Shown: positions 15,342-24,204 of the stretch, in pieces
Layout: each line of letters begins with the position of its first letter
How positions within the stretch are numbered: position 1 is the stretch's first letter
From: UBA11524 sp963617205
GTDB lineage: Bacteria; Bacillota; Clostridia; Christensenellales; Aristaeellaceae
Direction of reading: 5' to 3'
DNA length: 64,000 nt
Assembly: GCA_963617205.1 (NCBI GenBank)
Contig: CAVEOA010000003.1
Location: 1 to 64,000 of the forward strand
Notes under the pieces: generated by a model
The model's database searches: none
What the model saw: the letters and a program-made list of their open reading frames with translations, nothing else
What the model was told of the DNA's origin: nothing
Translations under genes and position numbers: made by a program

Positions 15342-16616
15342 TTATTCCCCGATTTCGGCGTAAATCATCTCGATGTGCGACTGGCACTCCTGCGCGAAGG
15401 TCTCCGCATCAAAGGCGCCGTTCAGATAGCGCTTCGCGAGTACCTGCAGCGCATCGTCATAGGACAGGGGCGAGCCCTCGGAGACGTAGAGCGATTCCGC
15501 CAGCGACTGATAGTACAGGATGGCGTCCTCCTTAACCCGATAGCGCTGGCTTTCACGCTGTTCGAGCTGCGCACGGTCATCCGCCAACCGATCTTCCTGC
15601 TCCTGTGTGCGTCCCTCGGTGGCTTCCAGCAGGGCAATGTCTTCCTCAAGCTTTTCGATTTGCGCGACAACATTCGGATTTTCAATCGGGTCGGTCAGCG
15701 TCTGGTAGAGGAAGTAATCCGAATCCTCCATATGCGTCACGCAATATTCCAGGAAGCTGATCGCCGCTTCCTTGTTGTCGGAATACGGATTCACAATCGC
15801 GATGGTCGCGTAGGTCTCCACGGCACTGCTCTGATCCTCAAGGATGCGCGGGAAGCGGCGAATCATCGTTGACGGGACGTCCACTGCAGTCGGCAGCATA
15901 AATATAATATCAAAGCGCTCGCCTGTCAAGGTGTCCGTTTCCGGCAGCTCATCCTTGATGCGCCTGACGTAGTGCAGGAACGTTTCATTCTGGAAATCAA
16001 CCCTGTGTCCTTCCTGAACGCTCGTGATGATATAATACTTCATGAACAGGTTCAAAACGCTCTGCTGCGTATAGGAGTCCATCATCAGCCTCATGTCGCT
16101 GGTGAGCAGGTCGTCCGCCAGAATTGCATTGCACACGTCCAGCAGCTCATCGAAGGTTTCCGGCACGCTGAGCTCCCACTCTGCCAGCGTATTCTCCGCA
16201 ACCGTCATGCCCATCGGCGATGCATCGACCAGCACGCCGACAAGGTGCCCTTCATCCATCATGGCAGGCTGAAGCGTCGGATACATGCTTTGATATGCCT
16301 GCATCAGCGTTTCATTGCCTTCCAGCGATTCATAGTAATTTGTATTCTTGATTGTATACAAGCCGGAATCAGTGCGAATAATAAAAACATCGATGTCCGG
16401 ATTTTTGATGACATAGGCGTTTGCGATGACGTCTTGCATGTTGAAATCGTAATTGAATGTGATGGAAACGCCGCTTTCCTTTTCAAATCCCTCCATTTTA
16501 TCCATGAGCATCATGTTTCCAGTGATACACAGCTCGTTGCCCTCCGCGCAAGCGACAGACAGCTGAAACAACATCATCGCAGCGCAAAGCAGGGCGAACA
16601 AACGCTTCGTTTTCAT
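15342..16616 (-). CDS. Extracellular solute-binding protein-like
   Basis: A 424-residue exported protein. The signal peptide ends near LSVACAEG. The mature part has the two-lobed family 1 binding-protein look: an early strand ending in YDFNMQDVIANAYVIKNPDIDVFI, a hinge-like PETFDELLDVC segment, and a late helical stretch with an unusual charged run of about 50 residues (EKLEEDIALLEATEG onward) that is predicted to be coiled coil. No lipobox is obvious, although a Cys lies at the cleavage region. No permease genes are adjacent, only the UPF0489 protein, so it is an orphan binding protein or a sensor. The start follows AGAGGAGG. Its leader has two hairpins and a short open frame. Confidence 0.75.
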   Translation of the reverse strand: MKTKRLFALLCAAMMLFQLSVACAEGNELCITGNMMLMDKMEGFEKESGVSITFNYDFNMQDVIANAYVIKNPDIDVFIIRTDSGLYTIKNTNYYESLEGNETLMQAYQSMYPTLQPAMMDEGHLVGVLVDASPMGMTVAENTLAEWELSVPETFDELLDVCNAILADDLLTSDMRLMMDSYTQQSVLNLFMKYYIITSVQEGHRVDFQNETFLHYVRRIKDELPETDTLTGERFDIIFMLPTAVDVPSTMIRRFPRILEDQSSAVETYATIAIVNPYSDNKEAAISFLEYCVTHMEDSDYFLYQTLTDPIENPNVVAQIEKLEEDIALLEATEGRTQEQEDRLADDRAQLEQRESQRYRVKEDAILYYQSLAESLYVSEGSPLSYDDALQVLAKRYLNGAFDAETFAQECQSHIEMIYAEIGE

Positions 16617-16701
16617 TTTAATAGCCTCCTCTGTTCAACATGAGGAGCAAGGGCAGGATTGCCCTTGCTCGGTCGTGGGCACTTAAACGATATCGGACAA
16701 T
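16617..16701 (-). promoter_or_regulatory. Structured leader of the solute-binding protein gene
   Basis: Immediately upstream of the ribosome site is an 11-bp perfect hairpin, GAGCAAGGGCA (16645-16655) and TGCCCTTGCTC (16660-16670), with a four-base loop. There is no T-run after it, so it is not an ordinary terminator; it may control translation or RNA stability. A second hairpin (GAATTGT / ACAATTC, about 16696-16725) overlaps the end of the small open frame at 16702. Confidence 0.5.
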
Positions 16702-16749
16702 TCAGCGGCGCAACCGAATTGTTCGGTGTTGCCTTAATCCCTTTTTCAT
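16702..16749 (-). CDS. Possible 15-residue Arg-rich leader peptide
   Basis: ATG at 16749 is preceded by AAAGGGGGAGAAGTAC, a fair ribosome site. The frame encodes MKKGLRQHRTIRLRR, with five Arg and two Lys in 15 residues, and stops inside a hairpin. It lies in the leader of the solute-binding protein gene. It could be a translated upstream frame used for attenuation, or chance. Nothing else supports it. Confidence 0.3.
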   Translation of the reverse strand: MKKGLRQHRTIRLRR

Positions 16750-17010
16750 GTACTTCTCCCCCTTTGTGAGATTCATCTGTCGTTCGTATGGGGTTACAGG
16801 ACGTCTGTTCTATTGCGTCAATGGAATCACCTTCTTTTTATAAGCGACTGCATATAGACAACAAGTTGTATTCTATCTATGCTGATTTTACCATGAGCAC
16901 AAAACCATGTCAATAGTTTGTGAAAATTTTTTCAGAGTTCACCATCGACTATGCCTTTTTCGCCGCAGACATGCGATTTTTGCCTGTTCTATGCGCACAC
17001 AAAGCCTGGA
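16750..17010. other. Non-coding divergent intergenic region
   Basis: No gene seen. AT-rich compared with its surroundings. It includes ACAAC-AA-GTTGT at about 16860-16871, which could be an operator, and on the minus strand TTGTTG, 16 bases, TATAAA, a possible promoter for the solute-binding protein operon. Confidence 0.45.
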
Positions 17011-17039
17011 TTGCAGAAAAGGCAAAACCATGATATACT
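17011..17039 (+). promoter_or_regulatory. Promoter for the PBP1 gene
   Basis: TTGCAG (17011-17016), exactly 17 bases, TATACT (17034-17039). The leader to the GTG start is about 85 bases. Confidence 0.7.
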
Positions 17040-17132
17040 ATAAGCTGTGAAAATGTATGATTTCACACCCCTTACGCTTTTTATGACCGGTCGCCTGCCG
17101 TTCGGGCACCCGACCTCAAGGGAGTTGAAGCA

Positions 17133-19994
17133 GTGAATAAGCAACCATTTTCCGAAGGCTGGGAGCAGCCCTCGCAGATGAATGATCAGGAAACGCAGGC
17201 GTTTGATGCGCCGCAGGAGCAGTGGCAGGACGACGCCGAGCAGCCTGTTCAGGTGGAAGGGCAGGCGGATCAGTTCGCCAATGAGCAGTTCTGGGGCGCT
17301 GTGCCGCCGGTTGACGCAGGCGATTATCTGCCGGAAAAGAAAAAGGAATACCCCTTCTCCATCTTCAAGCCTGAAATGAAGAAGCCGAATTTCGTGCTGT
17401 GCGTGCTCGTCAATGTCGTCCGCATTTTCGCCGTGCTAATTCTGATTGCAGGGCTTGCGGCAGTCGGCGCGGTCATCGGCATCGCAAAGGGCTATATGGA
17501 AACGGCGCCGACGCTTGACCTCGCCGCGATTGACGATCAGGAGCAGACGTCCTTCATCTACGATGCCGAGGGCAATCTGATTACCGAATACAAGGGCTCG
17601 GAAAACCGCGTGATGGTCTCCATCGATGCCATGCCGCAATACCTCCAGCAGGCGTTCGTTGCCGTGGAGGACGCGCGCTTCTACACGCACAACGGCATTG
17701 ACATCAAGCGCATCGTCGGCGCGTTCGTGTCGAACCTGTCGTCCTCCTCAACGCAGGGCGGCTCCACCATCACGCAGCAGCTGATCAAGAATACGCTTCT
17801 GTCCTCCGAGCAGAGCTACAAGCGCAAGATTCAGGAGGCGTATCTGGCGATTCAGCTTGAAACGCGCTACACGAAGGATCAGATTCTGGAAAGCTACCTG
17901 AACACGATTTATCTGGGCGAAAACTACTACGGCGTATACACCGCCGCGCAGGGGTATTTCGGCAAGTCGCTGAGCGAATTGACGCTGCGCGAGTGCGCCA
18001 TGCTTGCCGGCACGTGCAATTCGCCCTACTACTATAATCCGCGGCGAAATTTCTACACGCGCTCCAAGGAGGGCGTGGATTACGCCGCCATCACCAACAA
18101 CCGCACGGACTATGTGCTCCGCTGCATGTACGAGAACCAGTTCATCACCTACGAGCAGTACCAGAGCGCGCTCGACACCGCCACCGCGAACGTGCTCACA
18201 ACGGACCCGAACAGCTCCACCGGCATGTACAGCTACGCGCATTATGTGGAATACGCAGTGGACGAGGTCGTTGATATCCTGCTGGAGCTTAACGGTCTGG
18301 AGGACACGACCGCCAACCGCTACGCCATGGAGAACAGGCTGCGCACCGGCGGCTATCATGTGCAGCTTGCCATCGACACCGGCATTCAGGAGACGGTCGA
18401 GAGCACGCTGGAGAGCTGGACGCAGTATCCGTCCCTGCGCGACCCGGATGACAAGGTGTACCGCTCGCGCAATTCCGACGGCACGTATGACGAAATCATC
18501 CAGCCGCAGGCAGCCGCCGTCGTCCTCGATTACCGCACGGGTGAGCTGAAGGCGATTGTCGGCAGCCGCACGCGCCCGACCGCCATGAAGACCTTCAACC
18601 GCGCCGTGGACATGAACATGCCGGTCGGCTCGTCCATCAAGCCGATTTCCGTGTATGCGCCCGCCATCGAGCTGGGTGCATCGCCGGCAACGATCGTCAT
18701 GAACATGCCGCTGCCCATTTCCGGCTGGCGCGGCTCCAACGGGCAGGATTCATGGCCGCGCAATTACGGCGGAAGCTCCTATGCCGGACCGGAAACGCTC
18801 CGCAAGGCGCTCATCAACAGCCACAACACCGCCGCCGCGCAGGCCCTGATGACGCTTGTCGGCGTGGATAACTCCGTCGCCTTCCTGAAGGCCATGGGCA
18901 TCGACGATAATCACATCGATGCAACGCCCTTCGGTCTGTCGCTCGGCTCCAGCGGCATCACGCCCCTGCAGATGTCCGTCGCGTTCGGCGTGCTCGCCAA
19001 CGGCGGCGTATATCAGGCGCCGATTTCCGTCCTCGGCATCTCCGACAGCACCGGCGCCATCATCTGGGACGGTCACGCGCAGCAGGAGCGTCGCCGCGTC
19101 TTCAGCGAATCCACCGCTTACATGGTCGTGGACATGCTCAAGGACGCCGTCTCCTCCGGCACGGGCAAAAATGCGAAAATCAGCGGTCAGACCGTCGCAG
19201 GCAAGACCGGCACCAACTCCGACCAGAAGGGCGTGTTCTTCGCCGGCATGACGGGTTATTATTCCTCGGCGCTGTGGGTCGGGCACGACAACTACAAGGC
19301 GCTCGCCTCCAACTCGACCGGCTCACGCTCCGCCGCGCCGCTGTGGCAGAGCTACATGAGCAAGATTCATCAGGGGCTCAGCAACCGCGACATCATGGAG
19401 GGCAGCGCAGGCGACTACGGGCTCGTGCGCGTTACGACATGCGCCGTGTCCGGTCAGCTGGCGACCGACGCCTGCCGCAGCGACAGCATGGGCTACGGCG
19501 TTGTTACGGATTACTGGCTCAGCTCGACCGTGCCGACGGTTGAATGCCAGATGCACACGACCGCGACCGTCTGCACGGTCTCCGGTCAGCTGGCCACGGC
19601 GTATTGTCCCGATACCGTGACGCGCGGCGTGCTGACCATCCCGTCCGGGCATCCGCTTGCGTCCTTCATCGGCACGGAATACGAGGATGTGCTGATTGAA
19701 TACCTCGGCAGCTACGCGGTGCTCGGCTCAAGCGGCACCTGCACCGTGCATACGAGCTATTCCGGCGCGGATTCGGCCGCAGCGAACGCGCTGATTCCCG
19801 ATGCGCAGATTCTGCTCTCGCAGGCGCAGTCGCAGCTATACAGCCTCGACGCCGCCTCGAATCCGACCTACTATGCCGCCTTGCAGTCCGCCATCAGCAA
19901 TCTGCAATCCGTCATCAGTCAGGCCTCGCCCACCACCACCGAGGTTGCCTCCGCTATGGGACAGCTCACCCAGGTGATGGCCGGCATCTACTGA
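17133..19994 (+). CDS. Class A penicillin-binding protein (transglycosylase/transpeptidase)
   Basis: A 953-residue bifunctional murein synthase. A cytoplasmic acidic/Gln-rich segment of about 85 residues precedes one membrane helix (about 87-118). The GT51 glycosyltransferase domain follows with EDARFYTHNGID from Glu179 and QGGSTITQQ. The transpeptidase domain has S500-S-I-K503, an SHN triad and K691-T-G-T. After it come two Cys-containing repeats of the type CxVSGQLAT-xx-C and a C-terminal helical FIVAR-like segment. The gene starts at GTG (17133) after AAGGGAG. It is longer than a basic PBP1a because of the N-terminal tail and C-terminal additions. A mini-hairpin follows the stop directly. 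Confidence 0.95.
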   Translation: MNKQPFSEGWEQPSQMNDQETQAFDAPQEQWQDDAEQPVQVEGQADQFANEQFWGAVPPVDAGDYLPEKKKEYPFSIFKPEMKKPNFVLCVLVNVVRIFAVLILIAGLAAVGAVIGIAKGYMETAPTLDLAAIDDQEQTSFIYDAEGNLITEYKGSENRVMVSIDAMPQYLQQAFVAVEDARFYTHNGIDIKRIVGAFVSNLSSSSTQGGSTITQQLIKNTLLSSEQSYKRKIQEAYLAIQLETRYTKDQILESYLNTIYLGENYYGVYTAAQGYFGKSLSELTLRECAMLAGTCNSPYYYNPRRNFYTRSKEGVDYAAITNNRTDYVLRCMYENQFITYEQYQSALDTATANVLTTDPNSSTGMYSYAHYVEYAVDEVVDILLELNGLEDTTANRYAMENRLRTGGYHVQLAIDTGIQETVESTLESWTQYPSLRDPDDKVYRSRNSDGTYDEIIQPQAAAVVLDYRTGELKAIVGSRTRPTAMKTFNRAVDMNMPVGSSIKPISVYAPAIELGASPATIVMNMPLPISGWRGSNGQDSWPRNYGGSSYAGPETLRKALINSHNTAAAQALMTLVGVDNSVAFLKAMGIDDNHIDATPFGLSLGSSGITPLQMSVAFGVLANGGVYQAPISVLGISDSTGAIIWDGHAQQERRRVFSESTAYMVVDMLKDAVSSGTGKNAKISGQTVAGKTGTNSDQKGVFFAGMTGYYSSALWVGHDNYKALASNSTGSRSAAPLWQSYMSKIHQGLSNRDIMEGSAGDYGLVRVTTCAVSGQLATDACRSDSMGYGVVTDYWLSSTVPTVECQMHTTATVCTVSGQLATAYCPDTVTRGVLTIPSGHPLASFIGTEYEDVLIEYLGSYAVLGSSGTCTVHTSYSGADSAAANALIPDAQILLSQAQSQLYSLDAASNPTYYAALQSAISNLQSVISQASPTTTEVASAMGQLTQVMAGIY

Positions 19995-20007
19995 CAGGCT
20001 TCGCCTG
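19995..20007. repeat. GAA-loop mini-hairpin directly after the PBP stop
   Basis: CAGGC-TTC-GCCTG, the reverse complement of the hairpin seen at 14457 and 14517. It abuts the TGA at 19992-19994 and could stabilise the 3' end of the message. Confidence 0.65.
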
Positions 20008-20093
20008 ATTTCCCCGATGCCGCATCCGGTTTCATTTCCACGGCTGCGCTTCAGCAAGCCAAATCAGCAACATCAAGCAAGATAGAAAGCCTT

Positions 20094-20468
20094 ATGAACA
20101 CATCAGTGACAGCAGAAAGCATCTCTCACCTGCTCTGTGCGCTCAGAGCCCCCATCCAGCAGGGCGAGTATGACCTGCACGCCCTTGTCCGCGAAGCGCT
20201 CGAAGGCGGCGGCATTCCCTGCCATCATGAGGTACCGCTCGCGCCGCGCTGCCGCATTGACTTCCTCTGCGGCAATGTCGGCATCGAAATCAAGCGCGGC
20301 AAGGTCGACAAACGCCGCGTGCTCAATCAGCTGACGCGCTATGCCGACTGCGACCAAATCGCCGCGCTCATTCTCCTGACCGAGGGCACCGTCGCGCTGC
20401 CTGATACCATCCATGGAAAGTCGGTCACGCTGATCTGCCTGAACCGGCTGTGGGGAATCGCATTATGA
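20094..20468 (+). CDS. Small PD-(D/E)xK-like nuclease
   Basis: A 124-residue protein. The centre reads RIDFLCGNVGIEIKRG: an Asp, then ten residues on, Glu-x-Lys, which is the spacing of the PD-(D/E)xK nuclease core, followed by a helix with QLTRYA that fits the conserved Gln/Tyr helix of restriction-like and VRR-NUC-type nucleases. It overlaps the start of the SNF2 helicase gene by four bases (ATGA), so translation is coupled and the two products probably work together on DNA. No clear AGGAGG is seen before its ATG, though AAG-rich bases lie at the right place. Alternative: a non-catalytic DNA-binding member of the fold. Confidence 0.65.
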   Translation: MNTSVTAESISHLLCALRAPIQQGEYDLHALVREALEGGGIPCHHEVPLAPRCRIDFLCGNVGIEIKRGKVDKRRVLNQLTRYADCDQIAALILLTEGTVALPDTIHGKSVTLICLNRLWGIAL

Positions 20469-22288
20469 TGAAGAAACAACCATCCGACGATACGCCGGAA
20501 AAGCAGACCGAAGCGGAGGACGAATCTCTCCTGCCGCCGTATCTGCGCAGCTTTCCCGATTCCGGCACGCCGCTGGGCACGCTGAGCTACAACCGGCGCA
20601 GCAGGTGCTGGGTTGTCCGCGGCGACCCGTCGGTGACGGAGGTGTGCAAGCGTCTCTTTCCCGGCAGCGCGGGCGCAAAGCGCGGCGAGGCACGCTTCAC
20701 GGCGCATCGGCGCGCAATCGGGGATTTGTGCTGGCTGATGATGCGCTTTCCGCTGGAAATCAAGCCGTCCGACCGCGCCATCTGGGACAGGGCGGTGCAG
20801 GGCGCACGGGATTACGCCGTCAGGCAGGCGCAGAGCATCAAAATCCCTGCGAAAATGACGCCGCCTGAGGGTTCCTTCACCGGCACGCTCCGCACCTTCC
20901 AGCAGGAGGGGCTGTCGTACCTGTGTCAGCACGACCGATGCCTGCTGGCGGACGAAATGGGTCTGGGCAAGACGGTGCAGGCGCTGGCATTCCTCGCGTC
21001 AACCGGCGCGATGCCTGCGCTCGTCATTCCGCCGGCGCACCTGACGCGCAACTGGCAGGAGGAGACGATGCGCTTCCTGCGCGTGAACGGTCATGCGCCG
21101 CGCGTGCATGTCATCAAAGGGCTGAAGCCGTATGACCTGCCCGAGGCGGATGTATACATCATGCATTATCTGCTGCTGCGCGGCTGGAAAAGCGTGCTGC
21201 CGTCGCTGCCGCTGCGCGCAGTCATCTTCGATGAGATTCAGGAGCTTCGCCACAGCGGCACGGAGAAATATTCCGCGGCATCGCTGCTGTCCGACGCATG
21301 CGAGCATGTCATCGGTCTGTCCGGCACGCCGATTTACAACCGCGGCGGCGAAATCTGGAACGTCATCAACATCCTCGACTTTCACTTTCTGGGCGACTGG
21401 GAGTCCTTCTCGCGGGAATGGTGCAGCGGCTACGGCAATCAGATTGTTCTGAAGCCCGATTTGCTGGGCGCGTACCTTCGCCGGGAAGGGCTGATGCTCC
21501 GCAGGACGAAGCAGCAGGTGCTCAACGAGCTGCCGCCGAAGCGACGGCTTGTGCAGGAGCTGGACTGGAACGACCGCGTCTATGCGCAGCTGATGGAGCC
21601 GGTCATGCACGAGCTGTTCCGCTGGAGGCAGGACACGGCGCTGACGGCGCAGGAGCGTGCCATGCTGGAGGAATCCATCAGCCAGCATGCGCGTCAGGCG
21701 ACCGGCGTCGCGAAGGCGCCCTATGTCTGCCAGTTCGTGCGCGCCCTGCTTGAGGGCGGCGAAAAGGTGCTGCTGTTCGCGCACCATCATCAGGTGATGG
21801 ACATCTACCGCAAGGAGCTCAAAGCGTTTTCGCCGGGCTTCATCACCGGACGAGAATCCACCGCCGCCAAAACGACCGCGGTTGACCGCTTCATGTCCGG
21901 CAGGACGGATCTGCTCTGCATCAGCCTTCGCGCCGCAAGCGGTCTGAACCTGCAGCGCGCAACCTGCGTCGTGTTCGGCGAGCTTGACTGGTCGCCGGCT
22001 GTCCATTCGCAGGCGGAGGACAGGGCTCACCGCATGGGGCAGGAGGATTCTCTCCTGTGCTACTACCTTGTCGCGCCGCAGGGCTCGGACGCGGTGATGC
22101 AGGAGGCGCTCGGACTCAAGGTCAGCCAGTTTGTCGGGCTGATGGGCGATACGCCCGTGCCGCAGGCACAGACCGAGCAGCTTGCGAATCAGGCGCGTCA
22201 TCATGTTGAAAGGCTGGCGGAGCAGATGCTGACGGCCCGTCAGGAGGAATCAGGCGATGCTGCCGGAAACGCTGACAGCGCTCCCTGA
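20465..22288 (+). CDS. SNF2-family DNA helicase/translocase
   Basis: A 607-residue SF2 ATPase of the SNF2 class, closest in layout to short SMARCAL1-like proteins. The motifs run in order: Walker A DEMGLGKT, motif Ia at VIPPAHL, motif II DEIQ (instead of DEAH), motif III GLSGTP, motif V SLRAASGLNLQ and motif VI QAEDRAHRMGQ. About 130 residues precede the ATPase core; no known DNA-binding domain is evident there. It starts within the stop of the small nuclease gene and ends 61 bases before endonuclease IV. The context suggests DNA repair or processing of branched DNA. A nuclease-SNF2 pair is also common in phages, so a mobile or defence origin is possible. Confidence 0.88.
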   Translation: MMKKQPSDDTPEKQTEAEDESLLPPYLRSFPDSGTPLGTLSYNRRSRCWVVRGDPSVTEVCKRLFPGSAGAKRGEARFTAHRRAIGDLCWLMMRFPLEIKPSDRAIWDRAVQGARDYAVRQAQSIKIPAKMTPPEGSFTGTLRTFQQEGLSYLCQHDRCLLADEMGLGKTVQALAFLASTGAMPALVIPPAHLTRNWQEETMRFLRVNGHAPRVHVIKGLKPYDLPEADVYIMHYLLLRGWKSVLPSLPLRAVIFDEIQELRHSGTEKYSAASLLSDACEHVIGLSGTPIYNRGGEIWNVINILDFHFLGDWESFSREWCSGYGNQIVLKPDLLGAYLRREGLMLRRTKQQVLNELPPKRRLVQELDWNDRVYAQLMEPVMHELFRWRQDTALTAQERAMLEESISQHARQATGVAKAPYVCQFVRALLEGGEKVLLFAHHHQVMDIYRKELKAFSPGFITGRESTAAKTTAVDRFMSGRTDLLCISLRAASGLNLQRATCVVFGELDWSPAVHSQAEDRAHRMGQEDSLLCYYLVAPQGSDAVMQEALGLKVSQFVGLMGDTPVPQAQTEQLANQARHHVERLAEQMLTARQEESGDAAGNADSAP

Positions 22289-22334
22289 ATTGCCGGAGGC
22301 GCACTTCCGCCTGCTCGGGCTTGTGATTGACTAA
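22257..22334 (+). CDS. Possible 25-residue small protein overlapping the helicase end
   Basis: ATG at 22257 is preceded by AGGAGG with nine bases between, a ribosome site as good as any in the window, although it lies inside the helicase gene. The frame encodes a short Leu/Pro/Glu-rich peptide beginning MLPETLTALPELPEAHF and stops 15 bases before nfo. It may be a real small protein, a remnant of a lost gene, or a coupling frame for nfo translation. Confidence 0.35.
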   Translation: MLPETLTALPELPEAHFRLLGLVID

Positions 22335-22349
22335 CATCAGGAGGGTATT

Positions 22350-23180
22350 ATGCTGACCATCGGCTGCCATTTATCCGCCAGCGACGGCTTCCTGCACATG
22401 GGGCAGGAGGCAGTGTCCATCGGCGCGAACACATTCCAGTTTTTCACGCGCAATCCGCGAGGCGGCGCCGCCAAGCCGCTTGATTTGCAGGACATCGCCG
22501 CGTATTTGACCTATGCGCAGGAGCACGGCATCGGCAGGCTTGTCGCCCATGCGCCCTACACGCTCAACGGCTGCTCCGCCGACCCGGCCATCCGCGATTT
22601 CGCTAAGCGAACGATGCTCGACGACCTGCAGCGCCTTGAGCACCTGCCCGGAAATTGCTACAACTTCCATCCGGGCAGCCACGTCAAGCAGGGCGTTGAA
22701 ATCGCCACCGGGCAGATTTGCGAGATGCTCAACAGCATCCTCTGGAAGGACATGAAAACGACCGTCCTGCTGGAAACAATGGCGGGCAAGGGCTCGGAGG
22801 TCGGGCGAAGCTTCGAGGAGCTGCGTGCGATTATCGACGGCACGGCGTTGGGCGACCAGCTCGGCGTGTGTCTGGACACGTGTCACGTCAGCGATGCGGG
22901 GTATGACATCGTCAACCGCCTCGACGATGTGCTGGCGGAATTTGACCGCGTGCTCGGGCTTGACCGGCTGAAGGCGATTCACCTGAACGACAGCAAGAAT
23001 CCCTGCGGCGCGCACAAGGACAGGCACGAGAAAATCGGCGAGGGCTGCATCGGGCTGGAGGTGCTGATGCGCGTGGTGAATCATCCGCAGCTGAAGCATC
23101 TGCCGTTCGAGCTGGAAACGCCGAACGATTTGGCCGGATATGCCGCGGAAATCAAGCTGATTCGGGGGCTTGCGACATGA
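22350..23180 (+). CDS. nfo: Endonuclease IV (AP endonuclease)
   Basis: A 276-residue apurinic/apyrimidinic endonuclease of the EndoIV family, which cuts the backbone 5' of abasic sites. The TIM-barrel zinc ligands are visible: H-x-P in LVAHAPYTLN, NFHPGSH, LLETMAGKG, CLDTCHVSDAGYD, and the late HLNDSKNPCGAHKDRHEKIG. Length is normal for bacteria. AGGAGGGT precedes the ATG. It overlaps the next gene by four bases and sits behind the nuclease-helicase pair, which supports a DNA repair theme for the operon. Confidence 0.97.
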   Translation: MLTIGCHLSASDGFLHMGQEAVSIGANTFQFFTRNPRGGAAKPLDLQDIAAYLTYAQEHGIGRLVAHAPYTLNGCSADPAIRDFAKRTMLDDLQRLEHLPGNCYNFHPGSHVKQGVEIATGQICEMLNSILWKDMKTTVLLETMAGKGSEVGRSFEELRAIIDGTALGDQLGVCLDTCHVSDAGYDIVNRLDDVLAEFDRVLGLDRLKAIHLNDSKNPCGAHKDRHEKIGEGCIGLEVLMRVVNHPQLKHLPFELETPNDLAGYAAEIKLIRGLAT

Positions 23181-24184
23181 CGAGGGTCAGTGCGGGCATC
23201 GTGCGGCGCGAGGATGGGCGCATCCTGATTTGCCAGCGCGGCGAGGGCCGCAAAAACGCGCACCTGTGGGAATTTCCCGGCGGCAAGCAGGAGGCGGGCG
23301 AAGCGCCGGAGGCCTGCCTGTCGCGTGAGCTGATGGAGGAGCTGTCGCTGCCCGTTTCGCATGTACAGATGCTCTGCACCGCCGAAGCGCAGGGGCTGAC
23401 GTTCGACTTCCTGACGGCGGACACAGCCGCGCAGCCGCACCCGACGGAGCATGAGGATTTCGCGTTTGTTACGCCGCGCGAATTGAAGGGGCACACGTTT
23501 TGTCCGGCGGACAGGACGATCGCCATGCAGCTGGCGTTTGACGGCGTAACATGCTGCCTGTGGGACTTCGACGGCACGCTTGCCGATACGTACCCGCTGC
23601 TGACGGATGTGCTGGTGCGCCTGATGCATCGTCACGGCGCATCTGTCGCCCCGGAAAAGGTGCTGTCGCTGCTGAAGGTCAGCCTGCTCCATGCCTGCAC
23701 GGCGCTGTCTGCCCTTTGCGGCATATCGGCGGAAACGCTGCTGGCGGAATGCAGGGAGGAAGAGGGAAACCGATTCCTTGAGCAGCTCGCACCGGTGGAC
23801 GGCATTCCCGAAACGCTCAAACAGCTGACGGCGCACGGGTTCCGCCACTATGTCGTCACGCACCGCGACCTGCGCTGCCGCGAGGCGCTGGAAAGGCTTG
23901 GTCTGCGCCCTTATTTCAGCGGCTTTGTGACATCTGAGGACGGTCTGCCGCGCAAGCCCGCGCCGGATATGGTGCGCTGCTGCATGAGCCGCTACGGTCT
24001 GCCGCCGGACGAGTGCGTCATCATCGGCGACCGTCCGCTGGATACAAGAGCCGGGCAGGCTGCCGGCATCCGCACGGTGCTGCTCGATGCGGACGCGCGC
24101 TTCACCGCAGAGCAATCCGCCGATGTGCGCATTGAATCGCCTTTGGAACTGAAAACGCTGCTGCTTCCGGCGTGGAAGCAGTAA
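23177..24184 (+). CDS. Nudix hydrolase - HAD phosphatase fusion
   Basis: A 335-residue two-domain enzyme. Residues 1-128 are a MutT-like Nudix domain with the box G35-GK-x5-E through REL-MEE-LSL. Residues 129-335 are a HAD hydrolase: D130-F-D132-GT (nucleophile), VTHRD (motif II), RKPAPDM (Lys, motif III) and IIGDRPLD (motif IV), with an alpha-helical cap between. Together they could hydrolyse a nucleoside triphosphate or similar X-diphosphate to the monophosphate and then remove the phosphate. The start overlaps nfo as ATGA. A role in clearing damaged nucleotides would fit nfo next door, but this is inference. Confidence 0.88.
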   Translation: MTRVSAGIVRREDGRILICQRGEGRKNAHLWEFPGGKQEAGEAPEACLSRELMEELSLPVSHVQMLCTAEAQGLTFDFLTADTAAQPHPTEHEDFAFVTPRELKGHTFCPADRTIAMQLAFDGVTCCLWDFDGTLADTYPLLTDVLVRLMHRHGASVAPEKVLSLLKVSLLHACTALSALCGISAETLLAECREEEGNRFLEQLAPVDGIPETLKQLTAHGFRHYVVTHRDLRCREALERLGLRPYFSGFVTSEDGLPRKPAPDMVRCCMSRYGLPPDECVIIGDRPLDTRAGQAAGIRTVLLDADARFTAEQSADVRIESPLELKTLLLPAWKQ

Positions 24185-24204
24185 GGTTAGGAGGACAATC
24201 ACCC

